64,000 nucleotides of DNA from Streptomyces sp. NBC_01233 (lineage in GTDB: Bacteria > Actinomycetota > Actinomycetes > Streptomycetales > Streptomycetaceae). The position numbers and the translations under genes are program-made. The stretch covers positions 2,161,501 to 2,225,500 of the forward strand of contig NZ_CP108514.1 of the NCBI RefSeq assembly GCF_035989305.1. Reading direction: 5' to 3'. Positions 8,402-18,158 of the stretch are shown here, piece after piece. The notes beneath the pieces are model-generated. The model did not search any database, was not told the DNA's origin, and worked only from the letters and a program-made list of their open reading frames with translations. Position 1 is the stretch's first letter. Every line of letters begins with the position of its first letter.

Positions 8402-9574
8402 TCACCGGAAGGCGTCGAGACCGGTGAGCGCCTTGCCCAGCACCAGCTGGTGCATCTCGACGGTGCCCTCGTAGGTGAGGACCGATTCGAGGTTGGTGGC
8501 GTGCCGCATGACGGGGTATTCGAGCGAGATCCCGTTGGCACCGAGGATGGTCCGCGCGGTACGGCAGATGTCGATGGCCTCGCGGACGTTGTTGAGCTTG
8601 CCGAAGCTGATCTGCTCCGGCCGCAGGGTGCCCGCGTCCATCCGCCGGCCCAGGTGGTGGGCGAGCAGGATGCCCTTGTGGAGTTCGAGGGCCATGTCCG
8701 CCAGTTTGGCCTGGGTGAGCTGGAAGCCGCCGATCGGCTTGCCGAACTGCTCCCGCGTCCTCGCGTAGTCGAGCGCCGCCTCGAAACTGGCGCGGGCCGC
8801 GCCCATGGACCCCCAGATGATCCCGTACCGCGCGTGGCTGAGACAGCCGAGCGGCCCCTTGAGCCCCTTCACCGACGGCAGCACGGCATCGGCGGGCAGC
8901 CTCACGTCGTCCATGACGAGTTCACTGGTCACGCTGGCCCGCAGCGACCACTTGTGCTTGATCTCCGGCGCGGAGAACCCTGCGGTGTCCGTCGGGACCG
9001 CGAATCCGCGGATCCCCTCGTCGGTCTGCGCCCACACCACGGCCACGGCGGCCACCGACCCGTTGGTGATCCACATCTTGCGCCCGTTGAGCACCCAGTC
9101 CGTGCCGTCGCGCTTGGCGTACGTGCGCATCGCGGCGGGGTCCGAGCCCACGTCGGGCTCGGTCAGCCCGAAGCAGCCGATCAGCTCGCCGGCGGCCATG
9201 CCGGGCAGCCAGCGCTGCTTCTGCTCCTCGGAGCCGTACTTCCAGATCGCGTACATGGCCAGCGAGCCCTGCACGGAGACCAGCGAGCGGATGCCGGAGT
9301 CGGCGGCCTCCAGCTCCAGACAGGCGAGGCCGTACTGCACGGCACTGGCCCCGGCGCAGCCGTAGCCCTCGAGGGACATCCCGAGCGCCCCGATGGCCCC
9401 GAGCTCCCGGGCCAGCTCCCGGATCCCGGGCAGCTCACCGCTCTCGTACCACTGGGCGATGTTCGGCAGCACCCGGTCGGCGGCCCAGCTCCGGACGGTG
9501 TCGCGGACGGCGAGGTCATCGGGCCCGAGGAGCTCGTCGAGCCCGAGCGGATCATGGGGCAGGAACGCGGACAC
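8402..9574 (-). CDS. Acyl-CoA dehydrogenase, glutaryl-CoA dehydrogenase-like
   Basis: 390 residues from the GTG at 9574 (GGAGG just upstream). It has the three acyl-CoA dehydrogenase regions: an N-terminal helical domain, a FAD/substrate beta domain (GCFGLTEPDVGSDPAAM, WITNGS) and a C-terminal helical domain (REQFGKPIGGFQLTQAKLADM). The closing MRHATNLESVLTYEGTVEMHQLVLGKALTGLDAF is close to the glutaryl-CoA dehydrogenase signature, with Glu in TYEGT the likely catalytic base. The probable role is FAD-dependent oxidation, perhaps with decarboxylation, in lysine/tryptophan breakdown. The exact substrate is not fixed by sequence. It is convergent with sepF, 9 bp apart. Confidence 0.85.
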   Translation of the reverse strand: MSAFLPHDPLGLDELLGPDDLAVRDTVRSWAADRVLPNIAQWYESGELPGIRELARELGAIGALGMSLEGYGCAGASAVQYGLACLELEAADSGIRSLVSVQGSLAMYAIWKYGSEEQKQRWLPGMAAGELIGCFGLTEPDVGSDPAAMRTYAKRDGTDWVLNGRKMWITNGSVAAVAVVWAQTDEGIRGFAVPTDTAGFSAPEIKHKWSLRASVTSELVMDDVRLPADAVLPSVKGLKGPLGCLSHARYGIIWGSMGAARASFEAALDYARTREQFGKPIGGFQLTQAKLADMALELHKGILLAHHLGRRMDAGTLRPEQISFGKLNNVREAIDICRTARTILGANGISLEYPVMRHATNLESVLTYEGTVEMHQLVLGKALTGLDAFR

Positions 9575-9655
9575 GGGGCCTCCCGGCGGCCTGAATACAA
9601 AACCCGGCAACGCAAGTTTTTGCGCCCGCCCGACGCTATTAGCCCTCGCCGCCCA

Positions 9656-9745
9656 AATCCAGCCCCGCCATGACAGCGGCCCCGCCCGCACCATCCAGCC
9701 CCGCCGGCGTTTGAGGCGCGGGGGCTCGGGGGCAGCGCCCCCGCA
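9656..9745. repeat. Intergenic repeat with GCCGGCGTTTGAGGCG module
   Basis: It holds CCAGCCCCGCC fragments, one copy of the GCCGGCGTTTGAGGCG module ending at 9718, and a GC hairpin (GGGGGC...GCCCCC) at about 9720-9740. It lies between the MFS stop and the start of the acyl-CoA dehydrogenase, and may double as a terminator. Confidence 0.7.
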
Positions 9746-9752
9746 ACGGCGA

Positions 9753-11402
9753 TCAGCCCGCGTGCTCGACCGGCGCAGGAGCCACGCACGGCTCACCGCT
9801 CGCCTGCGCGGGCAACCGCACCGGCTCGGCCACACCCTCGGCGGCCCCGCACTCCATGGCCCGCGGCAGCTTCAGCGCCATCACCGCCCCCGCGAACAAC
9901 AGTCCGGCACTCACCAGCAGGGTCACGTGCAGCCCGTGCACGAACGAGTGCCGCGCCGCCGCGTACAGCGCGGCCCCCGCCGGCCCTCCGAGGTGCGCGG
10001 CGATCTGATAGGCCTCGCCGAGAGAGTTCGCCGCGCCCGCCGCGTCCGCCTTCGAGACCCCCGGCACTCCCACGAGCCCCGGCCGGTACGCCGCGTTCAT
10101 CACGCTGCCCAGCAGCGCGATGCCGATGCCCGCGCCCAGCTGGTACGAGGTCTCGCCGATCGAGGCCGCGCCGCCCGCGGTGGCCGCCGGGGCCTCGCTG
10201 AGCATCGACTCGTACGCGGCGAAGAGCGTGGTCTGCAGTCCGAAGCCGAGCAGGATGAAGCCGACGGTCAGCAGCAGCGGCCGGTCCTGCTGGCCCATCA
10301 GCGTCAGCAGCAGCACGGCGAAGGCGGTCAGCAGGAAGCCCAGCGAGACCATCGTGCGCGGCCCGACCCGGCCCAGCGTGTACGACCCGGTGGCGCCCGC
10401 GGCCATGGCGGCGAAGGTCAGCGGCAGCAGCCGCAGGCCCGTCTCCAGCGGGCTGAGTTCCAGCACCAGCTGGAGGTACTGGACGGCGATCAGCTCCAGG
10501 CCGACGAGGGCCAGCATGGCGAGCACGATGCAGGCCACCGAGGTGGAGAAGGCGGCGCGGGAGAACATCCGCATGTCGATCAGCGGGTGCGTCCGCCGCT
10601 TCTGCCGCCGTACGAACAGCACGAGCAGCACCGCGCCGAGCAGCAGCGGGACCACGGCCTGTGCGTCCAGGAGGTGGCGTTCGGCGCCGAGCCGCTTGAT
10701 GCCGAGCACCGAGACGAGTACGCCGGCGGCGGCCATGAGCGCGCCGACCACGTCCCACGGTCCGTCCGCGGCGCCGCGCGACTCGGGCAGCAGCCAGCGT
10801 CCGAGCGGAAGGATCAGTGCCATCAGCGGGATGTTGATGAGGAAGACCGAGCCCCACCAGAAGTGCTGGACCAGGAAGCCGCCGAGCACCGGCCCGCTCG
10901 CGGCGCCGACCGCGGCGACGGCGGTCCAGATGCCGATGGCCAGGGCCCGCTCGCGCCGGTCGGGGAAGACCTGGCGCAGGATCGACAGGGTGGCGGGCAT
11001 GATCATCGCGCCGCCGATGCCCAGCAGGGCGCGCGCGGCGATGAGGACCTGGGCGTTGTCGGCGAGGGCCGCTATCGCGGAGGCGACGCCGAAGAGTCCG
11101 TAGCCGAGGAGGAGGATGCGGCGGCGGCCGACCCGGTCACCGAGGGTGCCGAAGAGGATGAGCAGGGAGGCGCAGACCAGCGGGTAGGCGTCGACGATCC
11201 AGAGGAGTTCGATCGGGCCGGGGCGCAGGTCCTCGGTGATGGAGGGGACGGCGACGTGCAGGATGGTCGCGTCGAGTGCGACGAGGACCAGGCTGACGCA
11301 GAGAACCGCCAGGACGACCCAGCGGTTGGCTCCGCCGGAGGCCGCGCTGAGCCGCTGCCAGGGGGAAGGGGTCCTGGCCCCGGCCGCGTTCGTCCCCGAC
11401 AT
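9753..11402 (-). CDS. MFS drug-efflux permease (DHA2, 14-TM)
   Basis: 549 residues. The ATG at 11402 has GGGAGG seven bases upstream. It has about 14 hydrophobic segments. Motif A is visible in the loop after TM2 (FGTLGDRVGRRRILLLG), motif C-like glycines and prolines are in TM5 (GPVLGGFLVQHFWWGSVFLINIP), and VALDATILHVAVPSI in TM1 is typical of EmrB/QacA-type DHA2 transporters. It is expected to be a proton-driven exporter of hydrophobic cationic drugs or of a product. It is divergent from the mannosyltransferase gene. No TetR/MarR regulator is adjacent. Confidence 0.9.
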   Translation of the reverse strand: MSGTNAAGARTPSPWQRLSAASGGANRWVVLAVLCVSLVLVALDATILHVAVPSITEDLRPGPIELLWIVDAYPLVCASLLILFGTLGDRVGRRRILLLGYGLFGVASAIAALADNAQVLIAARALLGIGGAMIMPATLSILRQVFPDRRERALAIGIWTAVAAVGAASGPVLGGFLVQHFWWGSVFLINIPLMALILPLGRWLLPESRGAADGPWDVVGALMAAAGVLVSVLGIKRLGAERHLLDAQAVVPLLLGAVLLVLFVRRQKRRTHPLIDMRMFSRAAFSTSVACIVLAMLALVGLELIAVQYLQLVLELSPLETGLRLLPLTFAAMAAGATGSYTLGRVGPRTMVSLGFLLTAFAVLLLTLMGQQDRPLLLTVGFILLGFGLQTTLFAAYESMLSEAPAATAGGAASIGETSYQLGAGIGIALLGSVMNAAYRPGLVGVPGVSKADAAGAANSLGEAYQIAAHLGGPAGAALYAAARHSFVHGLHVTLLVSAGLLFAGAVMALKLPRAMECGAAEGVAEPVRLPAQASGEPCVAPAPVEHAG

Positions 11403-11684
11403 GCATGTACCTCCCAGGTGATCCCTCGCGCTCGGCGGACCAGCGTCTTGTGGAGCCACGGGGGGTGGTGCGCTGTGCGGCGTCCAACGGGGTCCGGCAT
11501 CGACACGCGAGTGAACGGTCAGCGTACGCGAGTTCGTCCGTCCGACACGTGGCCAAGCTCTCATCCCGGCGACGGCCCCGGTGTGGTGTGCGCCACTCCC
11601 GCGCCCCCGATCCTCCCCCGCGTACACGCGCGCTCACGGCCGGTGGTTCTCGGACCCGGGCAGGGCCCGGCGCCACCGATAATC

Positions 11685-12800
11685 ATGCCCGTGAAAGATC
11701 TTGGATTTCGCCGGGCCGCGCCCGCGCTGGCCGTCTTCGCGGCGGTCCGGCTGCTGGGGCTGACCGTGCTCGCGGTGTGGGGCGCGGCGGCGGGCAGCAG
11801 CCCGCACACGCTGCTGTCGGCCCGCTGGGACTCGCTCTGGTACGCCCGCATCGCCGCGGAGGGGTACGGGTACGAGGTGGTCCTCCCGAACGGGGACGTC
11901 CACTCGAACCTGGCGTTCTTCCCGCTGCTGCCGTGGCTGGAGCGGCTGGTTTCGGCGGCGACCGGACTGTCGTACGGCTCCGCCGGCCTGGTGGTGTCGG
12001 CGGTCGCGGGGCTCGCCGCGGCCTGGGGGATCTTCGCGGTGGCCGATCTGCTCCACGGCCGCCGGGCTGGGGTGTTCGCGGTCGGGGTCTGGGCGGCGCT
12101 GCCCGTCGGGATCGTGCAGTCGATGGCGTACAGCGAGTCGCTGTTCACGGCGCTGGCCGCCTGGGCGCTGTACGGGGCCCTGCGCGGCCGGTGGCTGACG
12201 GCGGGGCTGCTCGCGGCGGGTGCCGGGCTGACCCGCCCGGTCGGTGCGGCGGTGGTCGCGGCGGTGTGGGTGGCGGCCGTTCTGGGCTGGCGTCGCGGTG
12301 AGCGGTCCTGGCGGATGGCGGCGGGCGCGCTGCTGGCTCCGCTGGGAGCGGCGGCGTACGTGCTGTGGGTCGGCGCGCACACCGGGAGCGGGCTGCTCGG
12401 GTACCTGGAGGTGCAGGGCGGCTGGGGCAACGGCTTCGACGGGGGCTGGGCCTTCGCCCGGTTCGTCGGCGCGAAGCTGGCCTCGTCCGCCTTCCCCGCC
12501 GGGGTGGGGCTGATCGCGGGGGTGGTGCTGGTGCTGTGGCTGTACGCGACGTGCGTGCGGCAGCGGCAGCCGGCGCCGCTGCTCGTGTACTGCGGGATCG
12601 TCGTGGCGCTGGCGCTGTGCGCTTCCGGGTACTTCGGCTCCAAGCCCCGGCTGCTGCTGCCGGCCTTCCCGCTGATGCTGCCGCCGGCGCTGGCGCTGGC
12701 CGGGTGGCGGACCCGGCGGGCCGCCCTGGTGCTGGGCGCGGCGGCCCTGGTCTCGGCGCTCTACGGGGCGTTCTGGCTGAACGGGTCGGGGCCTCCCTAG
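11685..12800 (+). CDS. Gpi18/PIG-V-like membrane mannosyltransferase
   Basis: 371 residues (ATG 11685; a GTG at 11691 is a possible alternative). Multi-spanning. The first loop carries ARWDSLWYARIAAEGYGY, the W-D-x-x-W-Y signature of GT-C enzymes of the PIG-V/Gpi18 type, followed by SNLAFFPLLPWLERL, QSMAYSESLFTALAAWALYG and GLTRPVG. In bacteria such proteins use polyprenyl-phosphate sugars to modify extracytoplasmic glycans or proteins. Donor and acceptor are unknown. A PAP2 phosphatase 239 bp downstream on the same strand could act on the lipid carrier, but an AT-rich gap separates them. Confidence 0.8.
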   Translation: MPVKDLGFRRAAPALAVFAAVRLLGLTVLAVWGAAAGSSPHTLLSARWDSLWYARIAAEGYGYEVVLPNGDVHSNLAFFPLLPWLERLVSAATGLSYGSAGLVVSAVAGLAAAWGIFAVADLLHGRRAGVFAVGVWAALPVGIVQSMAYSESLFTALAAWALYGALRGRWLTAGLLAAGAGLTRPVGAAVVAAVWVAAVLGWRRGERSWRMAAGALLAPLGAAAYVLWVGAHTGSGLLGYLEVQGGWGNGFDGGWAFARFVGAKLASSAFPAGVGLIAGVVLVLWLYATCVRQRQPAPLLVYCGIVVALALCASGYFGSKPRLLLPAFPLMLPPALALAGWRTRRAALVLGAAALVSALYGAFWLNGSGPP

Positions 12801-12814
12801 AGTCCCCACATAAC

Positions 12815-12829
12815 GGAATGAATCATTCC
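12815..12829. promoter_or_regulatory. 15-bp perfect palindrome
   Basis: GGAATGA-A-TCATTCC lies 14 bp after the mannosyltransferase stop, in a notably AT-rich stretch (12801-13039) upstream of the PAP2 gene. It could be an operator of that gene or a weak terminator. Confidence 0.35.
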
Positions 12830-13039
12830 CATCCATCTTTCAGCAAAAGAAATGACCTGCGGCAATAAAGTTCGGGTAAGCGGCCGAAACAATTGCCGAG
12901 ACAGTGGATCACCCTGGTTCCAACCACTGCCGAAATACCGCGAATTAAGCACCGCGTGAGACCAACTCCACATCACATGGTCATCACAAAGCCCGCGATT
13001 CGCCCGGGCCGACCAGCGGCGCGCGGTAACGTCGATTGA

Positions 13040-14107
13040 GTGCGTACCGACCAAATCCTGACCCGTCTGGAGCGGGTGTTCGCCCGGCTGGACCGGGAAC
13101 CAGAGCGACCGGCTCATCTGCAAACCCCGCAGATGAGCCGGCACCGCGTCGTACTCCTGGGATCGACCCTCGTCTTCTATCTCGCAATCGTGGTGGCCGT
13201 ACTGACCACTTCGTGGCTGGTCCGCCTGGACTGGCAGATCATGTTCTTCCGGCCCTACGAACAGTGGCCGCAGGTACACGCCTTCCTCGACTACCTCGTC
13301 GTGCTCGGCCAGCGCGGACCCACCGCGGTCATGGTCGCCGCCTGGCTCGGCTGGCGCTGCTGGCGCCAGCACACCCTCCGCCCGCTGATCACCCTCGGCG
13401 TGGCACTGCTCCTGCTCAACGTCACCGTCGGGTCCGTCAAGCTCGGTCTCGGCCGGCTCGGCCCGCACTACGCCACGGAGATCGGATCCGCCGAACTCTT
13501 CGCGGGCGGCGATATATTTCCTTCCGGCCACACCGCCAACGCCGTCGTGACCTGGGGGATCCTGGCCTACCTGGCCTCCACCGTGGTCACCCGGCGGGTG
13601 CTGTCCGTGGTGTCCGCCGTCGTCTCGCTGAGCGTCGGCGCCACCACCGTGTACCTCGGCACGCACTGGGTCAGCGACGTTCTGCTCGGCTGGTCCGCGG
13701 GTCTGCTGATCCTGCTGGCCCTGCCCTGGTTCGAGCCGCTCATCGCCCGGAGCGAGGCCTACGTCTTCGACCTGCGCGAGCTGCTGCGCCGCCGCGCCGA
13801 GACCGGACGGATGCCCGCGCCGGTCGTCTCCGCGCTCACGCCGCTGCTCTCCGCGGGCGGCAAATGGCAGCTGCGGCGCGTCGACGGCCCCGTCGCCGAG
13901 GAGCCGGTTCCGGTCCCCGCCGCGGCCGTTGCCGGCGCGGCGCACTCCCCGGCTCCCCGGCCCGCCCCGCACCCGGCCGCGGCCCGGCCGCACCTGATCC
14001 GCTCCGAGCGGACCCCGGTCACCCCGGTCGGCAGCCGCCGCCCGGCCCACACCGAGCGGGCCGCCGCCACCCGGGGGGCGGCCGCCCGGCCGATCGCCGG
14101 CGGCTGA
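13040..14107 (+). CDS. PAP2-family membrane phosphatase
   Basis: 355 residues from GTG 13040. After a soluble N-terminal 35 residues there are six hydrophobic segments. The phosphatase motifs are in order: KLGLGRLGPHYATE (KxxxxxxRP-like), FPSGHTANAV (PSGH, catalytic His) and VYLGTHWVSDVLLGW (final His and Asp). A C-terminal tail of about 110 residues is rich in A, P and R and likely disordered in the cytoplasm. Family members dephosphorylate undecaprenyl-, phosphatidylglycerol- or diacylglycerol-pyrophosphates. The neighbouring GT-C enzyme fits recycling of a lipid carrier, as inference. It ends in a clear terminator. Confidence 0.88.
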   Translation: MRTDQILTRLERVFARLDREPERPAHLQTPQMSRHRVVLLGSTLVFYLAIVVAVLTTSWLVRLDWQIMFFRPYEQWPQVHAFLDYLVVLGQRGPTAVMVAAWLGWRCWRQHTLRPLITLGVALLLLNVTVGSVKLGLGRLGPHYATEIGSAELFAGGDIFPSGHTANAVVTWGILAYLASTVVTRRVLSVVSAVVSLSVGATTVYLGTHWVSDVLLGWSAGLLILLALPWFEPLIARSEAYVFDLRELLRRRAETGRMPAPVVSALTPLLSAGGKWQLRRVDGPVAEEPVPVPAAAVAGAAHSPAPRPAPHPAAARPHLIRSERTPVTPVGSRRPAHTERAAATRGAAARPIAGG

Positions 14108-14151
14108 CGGATCCACCGCGGGTCGGTACGCACCACCTCACCCGCGACACG

Positions 14152-14184
14152 AGGCGGGCCCGGTCTCACCGACCGGGCCCGCCT
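14152..14184 (+). terminator. Terminator after the PAP2 gene
   Basis: A perfect 14-bp stem, AGGCGGGCCCGGTC at 14152-14165 with 14171-14184 and a 5-base loop, 44 bases after the stop codon. T residues follow, interrupted by C and G. Confidence 0.85.
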
Positions 14185-14390
14185 TCGTCGTTCGTCAGCG
14201 CCGCGCCCGGACGTTCGTCCGTCCCGGGTCACGCTTGTGTCACAGAATATCAACAGCCGCACATTGTTTTCCGAACCGCGACACGCCCGACGTGCAAGGA
14301 CTTTGGAATTTCCCCCGAGCGGCCCGGAATTCGTGGCGGACATTGCCACGGTCCTCATGGACCAGACCAGCTGAATCCCCCTCAGGTCCG

Positions 14391-15371
14391 CTACATTTCC
14401 TTCACTTCTCCTGGATCCACGGCCCTCCCCAGGAGATCCCGCGCGACCCTGATCCGGTCCGTCAGCTCCGGCGGCTCGACCACTTCGAACTCACAGCCGA
14501 GCAGCATGATGTGAATCACCAGAACGTCCAGGCTCACCGCCCCGGTGCGCAGCAGACAGCTCTGCCCGTCCACCGGTTCCAGGACTCCGTCGCTCGGCCC
14601 GACGATCCGTCCCGCCTCCTGCGCCGAAACCTTCAGCCGCACCACCGCACGGGCGGCGTACACCCGCTGCGACACCCCCTCGGAGACGTGCGCGGCAAGG
14701 TCCTCGGCGGGCGGCGGACGCGGGGTGAACCGCGGTCCGTGCGGCGGTCTGGGCTCGATCCGGTCGGCTCGGAAGGTCCGCCACGCGTCCCGGTCCAGGT
14801 CCCAGGCGACCAGGTACCAGCGCCGCTCGGTGCAGACCAGCCGGTGTGGCTCGACGGTGCGGCGGCTGACGGTGTCCTCGTGGTCCCGGTAGCCGAAGCG
14901 AAGCCGCTCACCGTCACGGCAGACGGAGGCCAGCTCGGTCAGCACCGAGGCGTCCACGGTGGACCGCTCGGCCCCCCGCAGCATCGGCACGGTGAACTCG
15001 TTGAGCGCGGACACCCGGCGCCGCAGCCGCGAAGGCAACACCTGCTCCAGCTTCGCGAGGGCGCGTACGGAGGCCTCCCCGATCCCCTCCACCCCGTTCC
15101 CCGCGGCGGTCCGCAGCCCGACGGCGACGGCCACGGCCTCGTCGTCGTCCAGCAGCAGCGGGGGCAGCTCGGCCCCCGCCCCCAGCTGGTAGCCGCCGCC
15201 GGTCCCCGGGCTGGCGTTCACCGGGTACCCCAGCTCCCGCAACCGGTCCACGTCGCGCCGGACCGTGCGCGCGGTGACCCCGAGGCGCTCCGCGAGATCG
15301 GCCCCGGTCCATTCGCGGTGGGCCTGCAACAGGGACAGGAGGCGCAGGAGTCGTGCGGAGGTGTCGAGCAT
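14391..15371 (-). CDS. YafY-type HTH_11 / WYL-domain regulator
   Basis: 326 residues. The N-terminal winged helix (residues 5-60, LLSLLQAHREWTGADLAERLGVTARTVRRDVDRL) is of the DeoR/HTH_11 type. A WYL domain follows (about 140-205), where the usual W-Y-L appears as RRWYLVAWDLDRDAWRTFRADRI, and a WCX-like C-terminus (220-320). WYL regulators bind nucleic acid or nucleotide-like ligands; targets are usually local or related to stress. The two sides are a convergent PAP2 gene and, 66 bp upstream on the same strand, the Mtb12-like gene; neither is an obvious target. Confidence 0.88.
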   Translation of the reverse strand: MLDTSARLLRLLSLLQAHREWTGADLAERLGVTARTVRRDVDRLRELGYPVNASPGTGGGYQLGAGAELPPLLLDDDEAVAVAVGLRTAAGNGVEGIGEASVRALAKLEQVLPSRLRRRVSALNEFTVPMLRGAERSTVDASVLTELASVCRDGERLRFGYRDHEDTVSRRTVEPHRLVCTERRWYLVAWDLDRDAWRTFRADRIEPRPPHGPRFTPRPPPAEDLAAHVSEGVSQRVYAARAVVRLKVSAQEAGRIVGPSDGVLEPVDGQSCLLRTGAVSLDVLVIHIMLLGCEFEVVEPPELTDRIRVARDLLGRAVDPGEVKEM

Positions 15372-15437
15372 TCCCCGAGTCTGCCAGCGGAGCCCGGCGG
15401 CGCGGAGCCGCGCGGAATCCGGCCGGGCAGCGGGGTC

Positions 15438-15962
15438 TCAGCAGGGCGGCGCCGGCGCGTCGTGGCCGCTGAGCTCGATCAGCCCGCACAGGCTCTTCAG
15501 CGACACCTTCCAGACCCCGTCGTCCAGCACCGCGACCCCCTTGCCGTCCTCCAGCGCCGGGATGCCGCTGACCATCAGGTCGTACGTCACCTTGGCCTCG
15601 GTGGGCGAGGTGAAGGTGATGTCCGTGATCTCCACGGAGGTCTCGGGGGCGTTGGCGTCGGCCCCGAAGAGGCCCAGCAGCACGGCGAGCGTCTCACCGT
15701 GCTGCAGCAGCTCGGCCTTCTCCTTGACGGAGGTCTCGGGGTCGAAGAAGGTGGCCCAGTTCTTCTCGATCTGCGCCTTGGCGGCCTCGGGGTCCGCCGG
15801 GCCGTCCACGGCCGGCACGGCGGCGGCCACGGCCGCCGGCGGGCCCGGGGATCCCCGTTCTCCCGGCCCGGAGGCCGGGGACCATCCCGCGACGGCCGGT
15901 ACGGCCAGCAGGACTGCGGCCGCCGCGCAGGCCGCGGCCCGAGGGTGTCTGCTCTGGACCAT
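15438..15962 (-). CDS. Mtb12-like secreted low-molecular-weight protein
   Basis: 174 residues from ATG 15962; a GTG further up would add four residues. A signal sequence (MVQSRHPRAAACAAAAVLLAVPAVAG) and a P/A-rich spacer lead to a domain of about 105 residues: AQIEKNWATFFDPETSVKEKAELLQHGE, then VEITDITFTSPTEAKVTYDLMVSGIPAL and VAVLDDGVWKVSLKSLCGLIELSG. This is the fold of the mycobacterial low-molecular-weight antigen Mtb12 C-terminal domain (SnoaL/cystatin-like). The biochemical role is unknown. It lies between the Rpf-like gene and the WYL regulator on the same strand. Confidence 0.7.
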   Translation of the reverse strand: MVQSRHPRAAACAAAAVLLAVPAVAGWSPASGPGERGSPGPPAAVAAAVPAVDGPADPEAAKAQIEKNWATFFDPETSVKEKAELLQHGETLAVLLGLFGADANAPETSVEITDITFTSPTEAKVTYDLMVSGIPALEDGKGVAVLDDGVWKVSLKSLCGLIELSGHDAPAPPC

Positions 15963-16078
15963 CTGACTCACCACCGGCTCCGAGCGAGCCGTTCGGCTCG
16001 GTGCTTCCAGGGTCAGTGCCTTCAGGGCATCCCGCAACGCGCGGACCTGCCGTGCCGGGCCGCGGCGATGCGGTGCTC

Positions 16079-16909
<831 letters not shown>

Positions 16910-17198
16910 CTATGCAGCCCCTTGCGGCCCCCTCCGGCCCGCCACGCGGCGGGTCACCGCACCCCACCCGGTCGGCCGACCCGCCCCCCCCTGCCCCAAA
17001 CGGCCATACCCAGCCGCCAACTGACCACAACCAGAAAACAGTTGGCACGAAAACAACGCTCCAGTCGGACGGTTCACTCTTCCGGGGGCCCGGTTCGATT
17101 CCGTTCCCTCCAATGGCGTGACCCCCGCCGCCGCTCGTCCGTTGAGCCCGGCGAGCCGGGAGTCCCCCGGCCCCGCACCTATGCCGAGGAGCCACCCC

Positions 17199-18005
17199 GT
17201 GCCGCGCATGCTCGACGTCAGTGATGAGGTACGTGCCGAGATCGGTGACGAAGAAGCCGACAGGCTGCTCGTCGGCGAGGACGCGCCGCGCAGTTACGAC
17301 TGCACTTCCTGCCGCACTCCCGGCGACCCCGAGAACGACCGCACCAGCACGGTGCTGTTCGTCGGCGAGGAGACGGCCGTCCTCGCCTTCGCCCACGCCA
17401 CCTGCATCCCCTCGCAGGTCGTCTCCGTCTCGGAGGAGCAGCTCCAGGGTGCCGTCCGCAGCATCACCGGCGACAGCCCGGCGCCCGGCGCCGACGGCAA
17501 CGCCCCGCAGAACGTGCCCGGCGGCCAGGCGGTCCTCGGCATCACCAGCGGCCTGATCCTGATCGGCGGCGAGCTGCACCCGGCCCTGGTCGTCGAGCCG
17601 ACCGCGCCGATCGCCCGCCCCGGCAGCGACGGCCCGGGCGACGACTTCCTGCCGCTCCTCATCGAGCAGGGCTTCATCCCGGTCACCGACACCGCCGAGC
17701 TCCCCACCGTCCTGGGCGGCTGGTCGGTCCTGCTCGCCGGCGGCCAGCTGCACGCCGTGCTGCAGCCGGGCTCCGAGGGCGGCGGCCAGGTCGCCTGGTG
17801 GCAGGCGCACCAGGCGCTGTCGGTCACCGACGGCTGGCGCACCGCCGTCCAGAAGACCCAGCGCGTGCTCATCTACGCCGCCCCGGTCGGCTCCATCGGC
17901 CAGCAGCCCCGCGAGGACCTGCTGCGCGACGCGCTGGACAAGGCCGCCGCCGCGGGCAAGCTCGTGGCCGCCGCGATGCCCCTGGCGGGTTCGCCCGGCG
18001 CCTGA
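17199..18005 (+). CDS. Conserved actinobacterial protein of unknown function
   Basis: 268 residues from GTG 17199, with GAGGAG seven bases before it; an ATG three codons in is possible. The N-terminus LDVSDEVRAEIGDEEADRLLVGED is followed by one C-x-x-C (YDCTSCRTPG) and a lone C, not enough for a zinc finger on its own. The rest alternates hydrophobic strands (STVLFVGEETAVLAFAH, GGWSVLLAGGQLHAVLQP) and a helical end. There is no signal or membrane segment. I do not recognise a function. It is divergent from the Rpf-like gene, and a terminator follows. Confidence 0.7.
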   Translation: MPRMLDVSDEVRAEIGDEEADRLLVGEDAPRSYDCTSCRTPGDPENDRTSTVLFVGEETAVLAFAHATCIPSQVVSVSEEQLQGAVRSITGDSPAPGADGNAPQNVPGGQAVLGITSGLILIGGELHPALVVEPTAPIARPGSDGPGDDFLPLLIEQGFIPVTDTAELPTVLGGWSVLLAGGQLHAVLQPGSEGGGQVAWWQAHQALSVTDGWRTAVQKTQRVLIYAAPVGSIGQQPREDLLRDALDKAAAAGKLVAAAMPLAGSPGA

Positions 18006-18024
18006 CCGAGGCGGTACCGGAACG

Positions 18025-18057
18025 GCCGCCAGCCCCCTGACGAGGGGGCCCGGCGGC
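18025..18057 (+). terminator. Terminator after the 17199 gene
   Basis: GCCGCC(AG)CCCCCT pairs with AGGGGG(CCC)GGCGGC around the loop GACG, 20 bases after the stop. Confidence 0.7.
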
Positions 18058-18158
18058 GTGCGCCGGGGGTGTGCGGTCCGTCCCGCGCACCCCCGGCGAT
18101 CTGCGTTTCCTCCCCTGTCACCCCGCATCCGCAAGCCGTCGGTTTCGTTGGCTGATAC

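Noticed and set aside
9393..12800. Very long plus-strand frame across the MFS gene
   Set aside because: Only the part from 11685 has membrane-protein sequence and family motifs; the rest is the complement of the MFS gene.
12859..12960. Inverted CAGTGG...CCACTG in the AT-rich gap before the PAP2 gene
   Set aside because: Arms of six bases with a long, unstructured spacer are too weak for a claim.
14185..14390. Possible small gene between the PAP2 and WYL genes
   Set aside because: The only frames are short or lack codon bias and ribosome sites; the stretch is comparatively AT-rich and reads as plain intergenic sequence.
17091..17113. GGTTCGATTCCG followed by CCCTCCA resembles a tRNA or tmRNA T arm and acceptor end
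   Set aside because: The T stem pairs at only three positions and no matching 5' acceptor, D arm or anticodon arm lies upstream.
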